A DNA stretch of 9,230 bases from an uncultured Clostridium sp. (GTDB lineage: Bacteria > Bacillota > Clostridia > Christensenellales > CAG-138): the NCBI GenBank assembly GCA_900542285.1, contig UQNF01000056.1, positions 1-9,230 on the forward strand, written 5' to 3'. Shown here piece after piece: positions 1-6,038 of this stretch. A model generated the notes under the pieces. It ran no database searches. It saw nothing but the letters and a program-made list of their open reading frames with translations, and had not been told where the DNA came from. The position numbers and the translations under genes were made by a program. Positions within the stretch are counted from its first letter, which is position 1, and each line of letters begins with the position of its first letter.

Positions 1-72
1 ACTCCGGCCACTCGATTCCTGCGCTTGATTTCTCCCAGAAGAACTTGACACGATCGCATGGATAAGTCGCGG
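1..72. other. Left-edge sequence without an assignable gene
   Basis: This is the flank upstream of the surE promoter. On the + strand one frame is open from the window edge to a TAA at 63-65 and would give a 20-residue tail, which could be the end of an upstream gene. On the - strand two frames are also open to the edge with ATGs near 82 and 92, but neither has a recognisable Shine-Dalgarno. None of these short peptides resembles a family I recognise, so I leave it unassigned. No terminator hairpin is evident. Confidence 0.3.
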
Positions 73-101
73 TTGAACTCATAGGCCATTTCTGATATAA
101 T
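73..101 (+). promoter_or_regulatory. Promoter of the surE-ispH/S1 operon
   Basis: A -35 box TTGAAC (73-78) and a perfect -10 box TATAAT (96-101) are separated by exactly 17 bases. The -10 is preceded by TG plus one base (TGA at 93-95), the extended -10 arrangement. This is a near-consensus housekeeping sigma factor promoter. Initiation would fall near 108, giving a leader of about 59 bases before the surE ATG at 167. No operator or riboswitch is obvious in that leader. Confidence 0.8.
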
Positions 102-166
102 TAGGCTGTTGAAACAATATGAATCATTATTTGTGTGGAGCGTATACTGCGCTCCGTGGAGGGAAA

Positions 167-934
167 ATGAGGATACTCATCGTTAACGACGACGGATACA
201 GAGCAGGAGGTATTATTGAACTTATCAAGGCGCTCCAACATGAGCATGAAGTCTTTGTCTGCGCACCGACAGAAAACCGCAGCGCGGCAGGTCACAGCCT
301 TACGCTGAGAAGAGGACTTAGGGCAATGCGCGCCGAGCTTCCGGGATGTGAGAAGGCAACCGTTTTTGCGGTTGACGGCACACCCGTTGACTGTCTGCGC
401 ATTGCGATAGGGAACCTTGGCTGCAGGCCGGAGCTGGTGCTTTCGGGAATCAATCAAGCGCCCAACCTGGGCACGGATATCATCTCGTCCGGCACCGTTG
501 CCGCTGCAAACGAAGCCGCCATGCTTGGCTATCCGGCGATCGCAGTTTCCAGAGATGAGTTCGACGAGGAATTCTTTTCGGACGCGGCGGAGACATTCTG
601 CGATATGCTGCCCGAGCTCATGGCCTGTATGACGAAGGAAAAACATCTGCTGAATGTGAATTTTCCACATACTGCCAAGGAAAACTACAAGGGCATCCGT
701 ACTGGCTACATAGCGCTTCAGGATTATCCGATAGAATTTACCGAAAGGGTCAATGAAAACGGAGAAAAGCTGTATTTCGCCAAGAGCACCAAGCTCACCG
801 TCACCCCGGATGGGGATACATCGGATGAAAAGTTCGTGCGCGACGGCTATATTACCGTAACGCCTCTCGTCTATGACTATACGGACTACGAACGAATGCA
901 GAAGATAAAGACGAACATCGAAAGGGACTTCTAA
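167..934 (+). CDS. surE: 5'/3'-nucleotidase SurE
   Basis: SurE is a metal-dependent phosphatase that removes phosphate from nucleoside 5'- and 3'-monophosphates in the cytoplasm. The 255-residue product has the family landmarks: the N-terminal metal site NDDG (residues 7-10), the metal-binding serine in NRSAAGH (S39), and SGINQAPNLG (93-102, with N96), followed by SSGTVAAANEAAMLG (107-121). Length is normal for SurE. The frame is open upstream to an ATG at 119, but I chose ATG 167: GGAGG at 158-162 sits just before it, and the conserved SurE N-terminus begins exactly there. It is the first gene of the operon, and its TAA is directly followed by the ATG of the next gene, which suggests translational coupling. 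The family assignment is very secure; the substrate preference of this member is not visible. Confidence 0.95.
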   Translation: MRILIVNDDGYRAGGIIELIKALQHEHEVFVCAPTENRSAAGHSLTLRRGLRAMRAELPGCEKATVFAVDGTPVDCLRIAIGNLGCRPELVLSGINQAPNLGTDIISSGTVAAANEAAMLGYPAIAVSRDEFDEEFFSDAAETFCDMLPELMACMTKEKHLLNVNFPHTAKENYKGIRTGYIALQDYPIEFTERVNENGEKLYFAKSTKLTVTPDGDTSDEKFVRDGYITVTPLVYDYTDYERMQKIKTNIERDF

Positions 935-2191
935 ATGAAAAGCGTTTTGGTCGTCGGAGCCGGCGCAGCAGGACTGATCGCCGGAGCGTTTGCCGCGAGA
1001 AACGGCGCTCGAACCGAGATAATTGAGCGCAACGAGAAAACGGGCAAGAAGCTCTTTCTGACCGGAAAGGGCAGATGCAATATCACGAATTCAGCCGATA
1101 AGGACGAATTCATGAAAGCGATAGTGCATAACGGCCGCTTTATGTTCAGCTCCCTTGATTCCTTCTTTAATACCGATATATTAAACATCCTTAACGCATA
1201 TGGCGTCCGGACAAAGCTTGAACGGGGAGGAAGGTACTTCCCCGAAAGTGACAAGTCAAGCGATGTAATTCGCGCACTGCTCGCCTTTGCGCAGAAAAGC
1301 GGCGCAAGCCTGATGCTCAATACGAGGGTCAGGAGCATTGAAAAGCAGGGCGAACGCTTTGTTGTTCGCATGGAAAACCAGCCCGATCGCTCATATGATG
1401 CTGTCATTCTGGCAACCGGAGGCCTGAGCTATTCATCCACAGGCTCGACAGGGGACGGCTATCGGATCGCTGAAGGCTTTGGACATACCGTGCTGCCGGC
1501 TAAGCCCTCGCTCATTCCATTGGTGACGGAGGAGAGATGGCCGAGCGAACTAATGGGGCTTTCTCTTAAAAATGTCACACTGAGAGCATACAAAAAGGCC
1601 AAGCCGAACGAAAAAAAGAAGCCCAAGCCCGTGTATGAGGAGCTTGGAGAGATGCTTTTTACGCATTTCGGCGTAAGCGGTCCGCTGGTGCTGAGTGCGA
1701 GTGCGTATCTTGCCGATGATCCGGTGGGAGCAAGGCTTGAAATTGACCTGAAGCCCGGGCTCACGAGCGAACAGCTCGATGCAAGGGCCTTGAGGGATCT
1801 TGATAAATACAAGCATAAGCAGATAAGAAACGCCATGGCGGAGCTGCTGCCTCAAAGACTGATAGATAAGGTGCTTCGGGCGGCCGGTGTCATTGAGGAA
1901 ACAGCCGTAGATAATCTCACGAGGGAACAGCGGCTGAGCATAGTCGCTGCCATGAAATGCCTTACCCTGACCGTAAGCGGAACACGGCCGATAGACGAGG
2001 CGATAATCACCCGCGGAGGCGTTTCAATCAAGGAGATAGCTCCGTCGACAATGGAGTCGAAGCTCGTCCCCGGGCTGTATTTTGCAGGCGAGATCATCGA
2101 TGTTGATGCATGCACGGGAGGATACAACCTTCAGATAGCTTGGTCAACCGGCGCAGCGGCAGGCAGAGCAGCGGCCGGAGAACAGAATTAA
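935..2191 (+). CDS. BaiN/HI0933-family FAD-dependent oxidoreductase
   Basis: This 418-residue flavoprotein belongs to the HI0933/YhiN/BaiN-like family, often annotated as an NAD(P)/FAD-dependent oxidoreductase or 'aminoacetone oxidase family' enzyme. The dinucleotide fold begins at residue 5 with VVGAGAAG, followed by the family signature LTGKGRCNITN (42-52), then ATGGLSYSSTGSTGDG, and near the C-terminus a second FAD-contacting block, GLYFAGEIIDVDACTGGYN (380-398). The start is fixed by AAAGGGA at 921-927, seven bases before the ATG, and by direct abutment to surE. The physiological substrate of most family members is unknown. BaiN of bile-acid metabolism is a relative, but nothing here supports a bile-acid role because none of the bai genes is adjacent. 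It is probably a cytoplasmic housekeeping enzyme. Confidence 0.9.
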   Translation: MKSVLVVGAGAAGLIAGAFAARNGARTEIIERNEKTGKKLFLTGKGRCNITNSADKDEFMKAIVHNGRFMFSSLDSFFNTDILNILNAYGVRTKLERGGRYFPESDKSSDVIRALLAFAQKSGASLMLNTRVRSIEKQGERFVVRMENQPDRSYDAVILATGGLSYSSTGSTGDGYRIAEGFGHTVLPAKPSLIPLVTEERWPSELMGLSLKNVTLRAYKKAKPNEKKKPKPVYEELGEMLFTHFGVSGPLVLSASAYLADDPVGARLEIDLKPGLTSEQLDARALRDLDKYKHKQIRNAMAELLPQRLIDKVLRAAGVIEETAVDNLTREQRLSIVAAMKCLTLTVSGTRPIDEAIITRGGVSIKEIAPSTMESKLVPGLYFAGEIIDVDACTGGYNLQIAWSTGAAAGRAAAGEQN

Positions 2192-2217
2192 TAACCCTAA
2201 CGGAAAGGCGGAATAAA

Positions 2218-2883
2218 ATGGGCGTTATCAATATTGCAATAGATGGGCCATCCGGCGCAGGCAAGAGTACGATCGCGAAACGACTTGCAAAGCTTCTTAA
2301 GGTTACATATGTAGATACCGGAGCGATGTACCGCGCGCTTGGCCTCAAGGCGGTACGCCTGGGGATAGACCCTGCGGATGGAGAAGCGGTCGCCCCCATA
2401 CTGAAGGACACCAAGGTTTTCTTTAAGAGTATTGACGGAGAACAGCATATATTTCTGGATGGTGAAGATGTGAGCGGCCTTATCCGGACTGAACAGATTT
2501 CAAATGCGGCTTCGGTTATAAGCACTCATGCTTCGGTGCGTGAAAAGCTTGTGGATCTTCAGCGTGAGATAGCCAGGAATACCGACACAGTAATGGACGG
2601 AAGGGATATCGGGACTGTCGTGCTTCCGAATACCCCATATAAATTCTATGTCACCGCATCCCCGGAGGTTCGCGCGAGAAGGCGCTATCTTGAATATGAA
2701 CAAAAGGGTATGCTTGGCGACATTACCTATGAGCAGGTACTCGAAGAGATAAAGGCAAGGGATTACAGGGATATGAACCGCGAACACGCTCCGCTGCGCC
2801 CAGCGGAACGCGCTAAAATAATCGATACAAGCGAAATGGATATAGATGAAGCGGTGGACGCACTGCTCGAGGAAATAGACTGA
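2218..2883 (+). CDS. cmk: Cytidylate kinase (CMP/dCMP kinase)
   Basis: Cmk phosphorylates CMP and dCMP to the diphosphates using ATP, recycling pyrimidine nucleotides for nucleic acid and phospholipid (CDP-diacylglycerol) synthesis. The 221-residue protein opens with the Walker A loop in IDGPSGAGKST (8-18), then has the typical YVDTGAMYRA (31-40), MDGRDIGTVVLP (125-136) and the arginine-rich lid region around RARRRYLEYE (151-160). Its length matches the family. The frame is open from an ATG at 2110, inside the preceding gene, but ATG 2218 is preceded by AAGGCGG (2205-2211) at 6 bases and starts exactly where the family begins. The gene overlaps plsC by one base (TGATG), a sign of coupled translation. 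Adjacency of cmk, plsC and ispH/S1 is common in Clostridia. Confidence 0.95.
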   Translation: MGVINIAIDGPSGAGKSTIAKRLAKLLKVTYVDTGAMYRALGLKAVRLGIDPADGEAVAPILKDTKVFFKSIDGEQHIFLDGEDVSGLIRTEQISNAASVISTHASVREKLVDLQREIARNTDTVMDGRDIGTVVLPNTPYKFYVTASPEVRARRRYLEYEQKGMLGDITYEQVLEEIKARDYRDMNREHAPLRPAERAKIIDTSEMDIDEAVDALLEEID

Positions 2884-3506
2884 TGCTGTATGTTATATTG
2901 GTAATTCTTATAAAGCTACCGCTTTTGCTGCTGCTCAGGCCAAAGGTGTTCGGGAAAAAGGAAAACCTTCGGATCAAGGGCGGTGCTATCTTCATTTGCA
3001 ACCACAGGGCGCTGATGGATCCGGTTATGCTTGCGCTTGTAAGCCCGAGGCTCATTCATTTCATGGCGAAAAAGGAACTGTTTGAAACCAGGTTAGGAAG
3101 ATTCTTCTTTAATTCCCTGCTCGTATTTCCGGTTTCGAGAAAGAGCGCGGATATTAAATCAATAAAAAAAGCTATTGCGTTGTTGAATGACGGCAAGGCG
3201 TTCGGCATATTCCCGGAGGGCAGGCGTTCGGTGACGAACGGTATGGATGAGTTCGAGCGCGGCACAGCTTTCATTGCCGTTAAGAGCGGAGCGCCGATAG
3301 TTCCTGTCTATATCAGTCCGAAGAGCTATCGAGGTGCGTTCCGTCTGTACATCATGGTTGGAGATGTCATCCGCCCCGATGAGATATCCGAACGCTGCGA
3401 CAGAAGAAAACTGACCGATGTCGTCACATACGAAATGCAGAACGCATTGGAGGAACTTCAATTCTCCATGCAGCAGAAGCTCAAGAACAAGGGCAGGGAA
3501 AGGTAA
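2883..3506 (+). CDS. plsC: 1-acyl-sn-glycerol-3-phosphate acyltransferase (PlsC family)
   Basis: This enzyme class transfers a fatty acyl group to the 2-position of lysophosphatidic acid to make phosphatidic acid, at the inner face of the membrane. The 207-residue protein starts with a short hydrophobic segment (about 2-19), likely a membrane anchor. It then shows the catalytic HX4D motif as NHRALMD (40-46), the FPEGRRS motif (110-116) that binds glycerol phosphate, and KSGAPIVPVYI (134-144). GAGGAA at 2869-2874 lies 8 bases before the ATG, and the start overlaps the cmk stop codon. It is slightly short but complete for a clostridial PlsC. The family is certain; the exact acceptor (lysophosphatidic acid or another lysophospholipid) is inferred from family and context. 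Confidence 0.88.
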   Translation: MLYVILVILIKLPLLLLLRPKVFGKKENLRIKGGAIFICNHRALMDPVMLALVSPRLIHFMAKKELFETRLGRFFFNSLLVFPVSRKSADIKSIKKAIALLNDGKAFGIFPEGRRSVTNGMDEFERGTAFIAVKSGAPIVPVYISPKSYRGAFRLYIMVGDVIRPDEISERCDRRKLTDVVTYEMQNALEELQFSMQQKLKNKGRER

Positions 3507-3518
3507 GCCGGATAATTA

Positions 3519-5801
3519 ATGAAAATTCTTCTTGCAAAGAACGCAGGCTTTTGCTTTGGGGTACGCAGGGCGGTCAATATGGCGCATGAAGCCGTCGCCA
3601 AGCTTAGAGAGCAGGACGCTTCTGCGGTAGTCTATACCTATGGAGAGCTGATACATAACAGGAGCGTTGTCGAGGAGCTGAGGAGCAGCGGAATAATCCC
3701 GATAGATGAGCTTAATGGGTTGAAAAAGGGGGATACCGTTGTTATCCGTTCTCACGGCGTGCCGGCTCAAGTGTATTCATATCTTGACGAGTTGGGTGTG
3801 AACATCGTTGATGCGACCTGTCCGTTCGTCGAAAGCATTCATAAAATCGTTAGCGAGGCATACAAAAAAGGCGAACAGGTCTTTATCGTAGGAGACAGCG
3901 GACATCCGGAAACGATCGGGATCAACGGTTACTGCGGCAATACCGCCGTGTTTATCGAAAATGAAGAAGCGTTAAGACTTCTTGAAAACAAAAGCGGCTG
4001 TTTGGTCGTACAGACGACATTTGATTCAACCGTTTTCAGCGACTATGAAAGGATAATTAAAGAAAAATATCCGTTAATCAGGGTTTGCAGGACCATTTGC
4101 AGCACAACTCTTGCGCGTCAGCGTGAAGCTGAGGAACTGAGCGCAAAATGCGATGCCATGTTTGTTTTGGGGGACCATCACAGCTCAAACACACGGAAAT
4201 TATGGGAAATTTGCAAAAAAAAATGCAATTTCGCAAAAATTATTTCAAATAAAAGCGAAATTTCTATTGCATTATCAGAAATATCTGCTATAATAGTAGG
4301 GATTGTTGCCGGTGCTTCTACACCGGATTCAATAATATGGGAGGTTATTCAAACCATGAACGAACAGGATAAGGCTAATGTAAATTGCACTGAAGCCGAA
4401 AACAATGAAACCGAAATCGCTGCAACCGAGGCTGCAGCAACGACCATCGACGACAACGCCGTGTTTGATGAAGAAGCCATTACGAAGACTCTCATCCGCA
4501 TTAGGGCCGGACAGGTTATTACCGGAACCGTTATCCAGATCACAGATGGTGAAGTCAGCGTAAACATCGGATACAAGTCCGATGGATACATTCCTCGTAG
4601 TGAGTTCTCTAACGACCCCGAAGTTGACCCTGCACAGGTTTGCAAGGTAGGCGATGAGATCGAAGTTGAGGTTCTCAAAGTTAATGACGGCGAAGGCAAT
4701 GTACTGCTCTCCCGTAAGAACGTCGAGAGTCAGAAGGCATGGGAAGAATTCTCTGCTGATGCCGAGTCCGAAGGTAAGATCCTCGAAGGCGTCTGCAAAG
4801 AAGCGGTTAAGGGCGGTCTGATCGTCATCCTTAACAACAATGCAAGGGCATTCGTTCCCGCATCACAGGTTGCAGACAAGTACGTTGCAGATCTCAGCGA
4901 GTATGTTGGCAAGCCCATGAAGATCAAGGTCCTTGAGATCGACCCCAAGCGTAAGCGCATCGTCGGTTCCCGCAAGGCAGTGCTCCGCAAGGAAGCAGAG
5001 GAAGCCAAGAAGGCTATCTGGGAAAACCTCAAGGTCGGAGATCGTATGACCGGTACCGTACGCAGGATTGCAGACTTTGGCGCATTCGTTGATATCGGCG
5101 GCGTTGACGGTCTTGTACACATCACTCAGTGCTCCTGGAACAGGGGCATCAAGAACCCCTCCGAAGTACTTCAGATCGGTCAGCAGATCGATGTTATTAT
5201 CCGCGAGATCGATGTTGCTAACAAGAAGATCTCTCTTGGCTATAAGGAACTGCTGCCCAAGCCCTGGGAGACTGCGGGCGAAAGGTACATCGTTGGTTCC
5301 ATCGTTGAAGGCAAGGTCGTTCGCATCGTTGACTTCGGTGCATTCGTACTCCTTGAGCCCACCATTGAAGGCTTGATCCACATCTCTCAGATCGCTGTCA
5401 AGCGTTTCGCCAAGATCGAGGACGAGATTCACGAGGGCGATATCGTACGCTGCAAGGTTATGAGCGTTGACACCGCGAAGAAGCGTATCGGCCTCAGCCG
5501 TAAGGAAGCGATCATGGAAGAGCAGCCTGAAGTTGCTCAGGCTATCATCGCCGAAGAAAAGGCAGCGCGTGACAAGGCTCGCGCAGAGCGTCAGGAAAGG
5601 CGTCAGCAGGAGGAGCAGTCCCGCAAGGAAGCAGCCGCGGCTCGTGAAGAGCGCCGTAAGCAGCGCGAAGAGCGCAGGGCAGAGCGTCCCGAGCGCCGTC
5701 ATCGTGAGGAACCCGATTATCAGCTTCCTCCCGTTGAGAGCGCAACCACCTCGCTCGCATCCCTCCTTGGAAATCTCCATATCGATGAGGATAACGAATA
5801 A
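3519..5801 (+). CDS. ispH: IspH-ribosomal protein S1 fusion
   Basis: The 760-residue product joins two functions. Residues 1-279 are IspH (LytB), the [4Fe-4S] enzyme that reduces HMBPP to IPP and DMAPP in the last step of the MEP isoprenoid pathway. The three cluster cysteines are visible (C12 in AGFCFG, C101 in DATCPF, C194 in TICSTT), as are H47, H79, HPE (129-131), SSN (222-224) and S267 in GASTP. After an acidic linker (about 281-325), four S1 RNA-binding domains follow at roughly 332-400, 418-487, 506-575 and 592-661. The last two contain the typical DFGAFV motif. A charged Arg/Glu-rich tail (662-731) ends the protein. The S1 half should bind mRNA at the ribosome. Such fusions are known in Clostridia. 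The Shine-Dalgarno for the ATG at 3519 is poor (AAGCCGG, 3505-3511), whereas strong expression signals lie at the fusion joint, so S1 may also be made separately from ATG 4356. Confidence 0.93.
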   Translation: MKILLAKNAGFCFGVRRAVNMAHEAVAKLREQDASAVVYTYGELIHNRSVVEELRSSGIIPIDELNGLKKGDTVVIRSHGVPAQVYSYLDELGVNIVDATCPFVESIHKIVSEAYKKGEQVFIVGDSGHPETIGINGYCGNTAVFIENEEALRLLENKSGCLVVQTTFDSTVFSDYERIIKEKYPLIRVCRTICSTTLARQREAEELSAKCDAMFVLGDHHSSNTRKLWEICKKKCNFAKIISNKSEISIALSEISAIIVGIVAGASTPDSIIWEVIQTMNEQDKANVNCTEAENNETEIAATEAAATTIDDNAVFDEEAITKTLIRIRAGQVITGTVIQITDGEVSVNIGYKSDGYIPRSEFSNDPEVDPAQVCKVGDEIEVEVLKVNDGEGNVLLSRKNVESQKAWEEFSADAESEGKILEGVCKEAVKGGLIVILNNNARAFVPASQVADKYVADLSEYVGKPMKIKVLEIDPKRKRIVGSRKAVLRKEAEEAKKAIWENLKVGDRMTGTVRRIADFGAFVDIGGVDGLVHITQCSWNRGIKNPSEVLQIGQQIDVIIREIDVANKKISLGYKELLPKPWETAGERYIVGSIVEGKVVRIVDFGAFVLLEPTIEGLIHISQIAVKRFAKIEDEIHEGDIVRCKVMSVDTAKKRIGLSRKEAIMEEQPEVAQAIIAEEKAARDKARAERQERRQQEEQSRKEAAAAREERRKQREERRAERPERRHREEPDYQLPPVESATTSLASLLGNLHIDEDNE
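4201..4262. repeat. AT-rich island with inverted repeats and an A9 run at the IspH/S1 joint
   Basis: Within the end of the IspH-coding part, base composition turns strongly A/T-rich. Nine consecutive A residues (4215-4223) are flanked by TTGCA and TGCAA, forming a small inverted repeat. A perfect 8-base inverted repeat, AATTTCGC (4227-4234) and GCGAAATT (4255-4262), follows with a 20-base spacer. The region immediately precedes the internal promoter and could act as an upstream A/T-rich promoter element or as a site where polymerase or ribosome slips. It is not followed by a T-run, so it does not look like an intrinsic terminator. It encodes IspH residues, so the composition may partly be chance. 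Confidence 0.5.
4267..4294 (+). promoter_or_regulatory. Candidate internal promoter for free S1 protein
   Basis: TTGCAT (4267-4272) and a perfect TATAAT (4289-4294) are spaced by 16 bases, with TGC at 4286-4288 giving the extended -10 TGnTATAAT. Initiation would fall near 4301, about 55 bases before the in-frame ATG at 4356. The signal lies inside the ispH coding region, just upstream of the S1 half. The same TGCTATAAT string occurs at the tmRNA promoter. The match is direct; its activity is inference. Confidence 0.6.
4339..4358 (+). promoter_or_regulatory. Internal ribosome binding site and ATG for a free 481-residue S1 protein
   Basis: GGGAGG (4339-4344), the best Shine-Dalgarno in the fusion gene, lies 11 bases before an in-frame ATG at 4356-4358 (residue 280 of the fusion). 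Translation from here to the stop at 5799-5801 would give 481 residues: an acidic N-terminal stretch and all four S1 domains, with no IspH part. The true fusion start at 3519 has only a weak site. Spacing of 11 is a little long but workable. This implies S1 is made separately, in addition to or instead of the fusion. Confidence 0.6.
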
Positions 5802-5826
5802 TCATACGATTGATATAAATATTTTT

Positions 5827-5856
5827 AGGGTTTGCCGACAGGCAGACCCTTTTTTA
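5827..5856 (+). terminator. Intrinsic terminator of the surE-ispH/S1 operon
   Basis: Bases 5827-5836 and 5841-5850 pair as a 10-base stem (one U-G pair) with a GACA loop, followed by a T-run ending at 5855. It lies 25 bases after the fusion gene stop codon and separates the operon from the protease unit. Confidence 0.9.
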
Positions 5857-5959
5857 CTTGTTCGCTGAAAATCAAGCAGTACATTTATTTCGATATTATA
5901 AACACATTATGAAAAAAATAAATATAAACGCTTTTGGAAATATGTTGGGGACTTGTATA

Positions 5960-5988
5960 TTGACTTGGCCGTGTTTTTTTGATAAAAT
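5960..5988 (+). promoter_or_regulatory. Promoter of the secreted protease gene
   Basis: TTGACT (5960-5965) and TAAAAT (5983-5988) are separated by 17 bases. TGA at 5980-5982 supplies an extended -10. Initiation near 5995 leaves a leader of about 44 bases. A/T-rich sequence lies upstream (about 5860-5945) and could serve as an UP element. The 237-base gap between the S1 stop and the protease ATG holds only this promoter and the preceding terminator; I see no other gene in it. Confidence 0.75.
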
Positions 5989-6038
5989 CAATAACGAAAT
6001 GTCCATTGGACAGAAGTATAACCATAGGAGGAAACAAC

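Noticed and set aside
46..51. Perfect TTGACA as a second -35 box upstream of surE
   Set aside because: No -10-like hexamer lies 16-18 bases downstream; the TTGAAC/TATAAT pair at 73-101 is far better.
119..166. Sixteen-residue N-terminal extension of SurE from an upstream ATG
   Set aside because: ATG 167 has GGAGG just before it and the conserved SurE N-terminus begins there; the extension lies in the probable leader and resembles nothing in the family.
2110..2217. Extended start for cmk inside the preceding gene
   Set aside because: The extra 36 residues are out-of-frame readthrough of the flavoprotein gene; the P-loop start and Shine-Dalgarno support ATG 2218.
4227..4262. Inverted repeat as a terminator between ispH and S1
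   Set aside because: The stem is only 8 A/T-rich pairs with a 20-base loop and no T-run follows; reading continues in frame.
4863..5780. 305-residue open frame on the minus strand
   Set aside because: It is antisense to the S1 domains, which have clear domain motifs; the long open frame follows from the biased codon use of S1.
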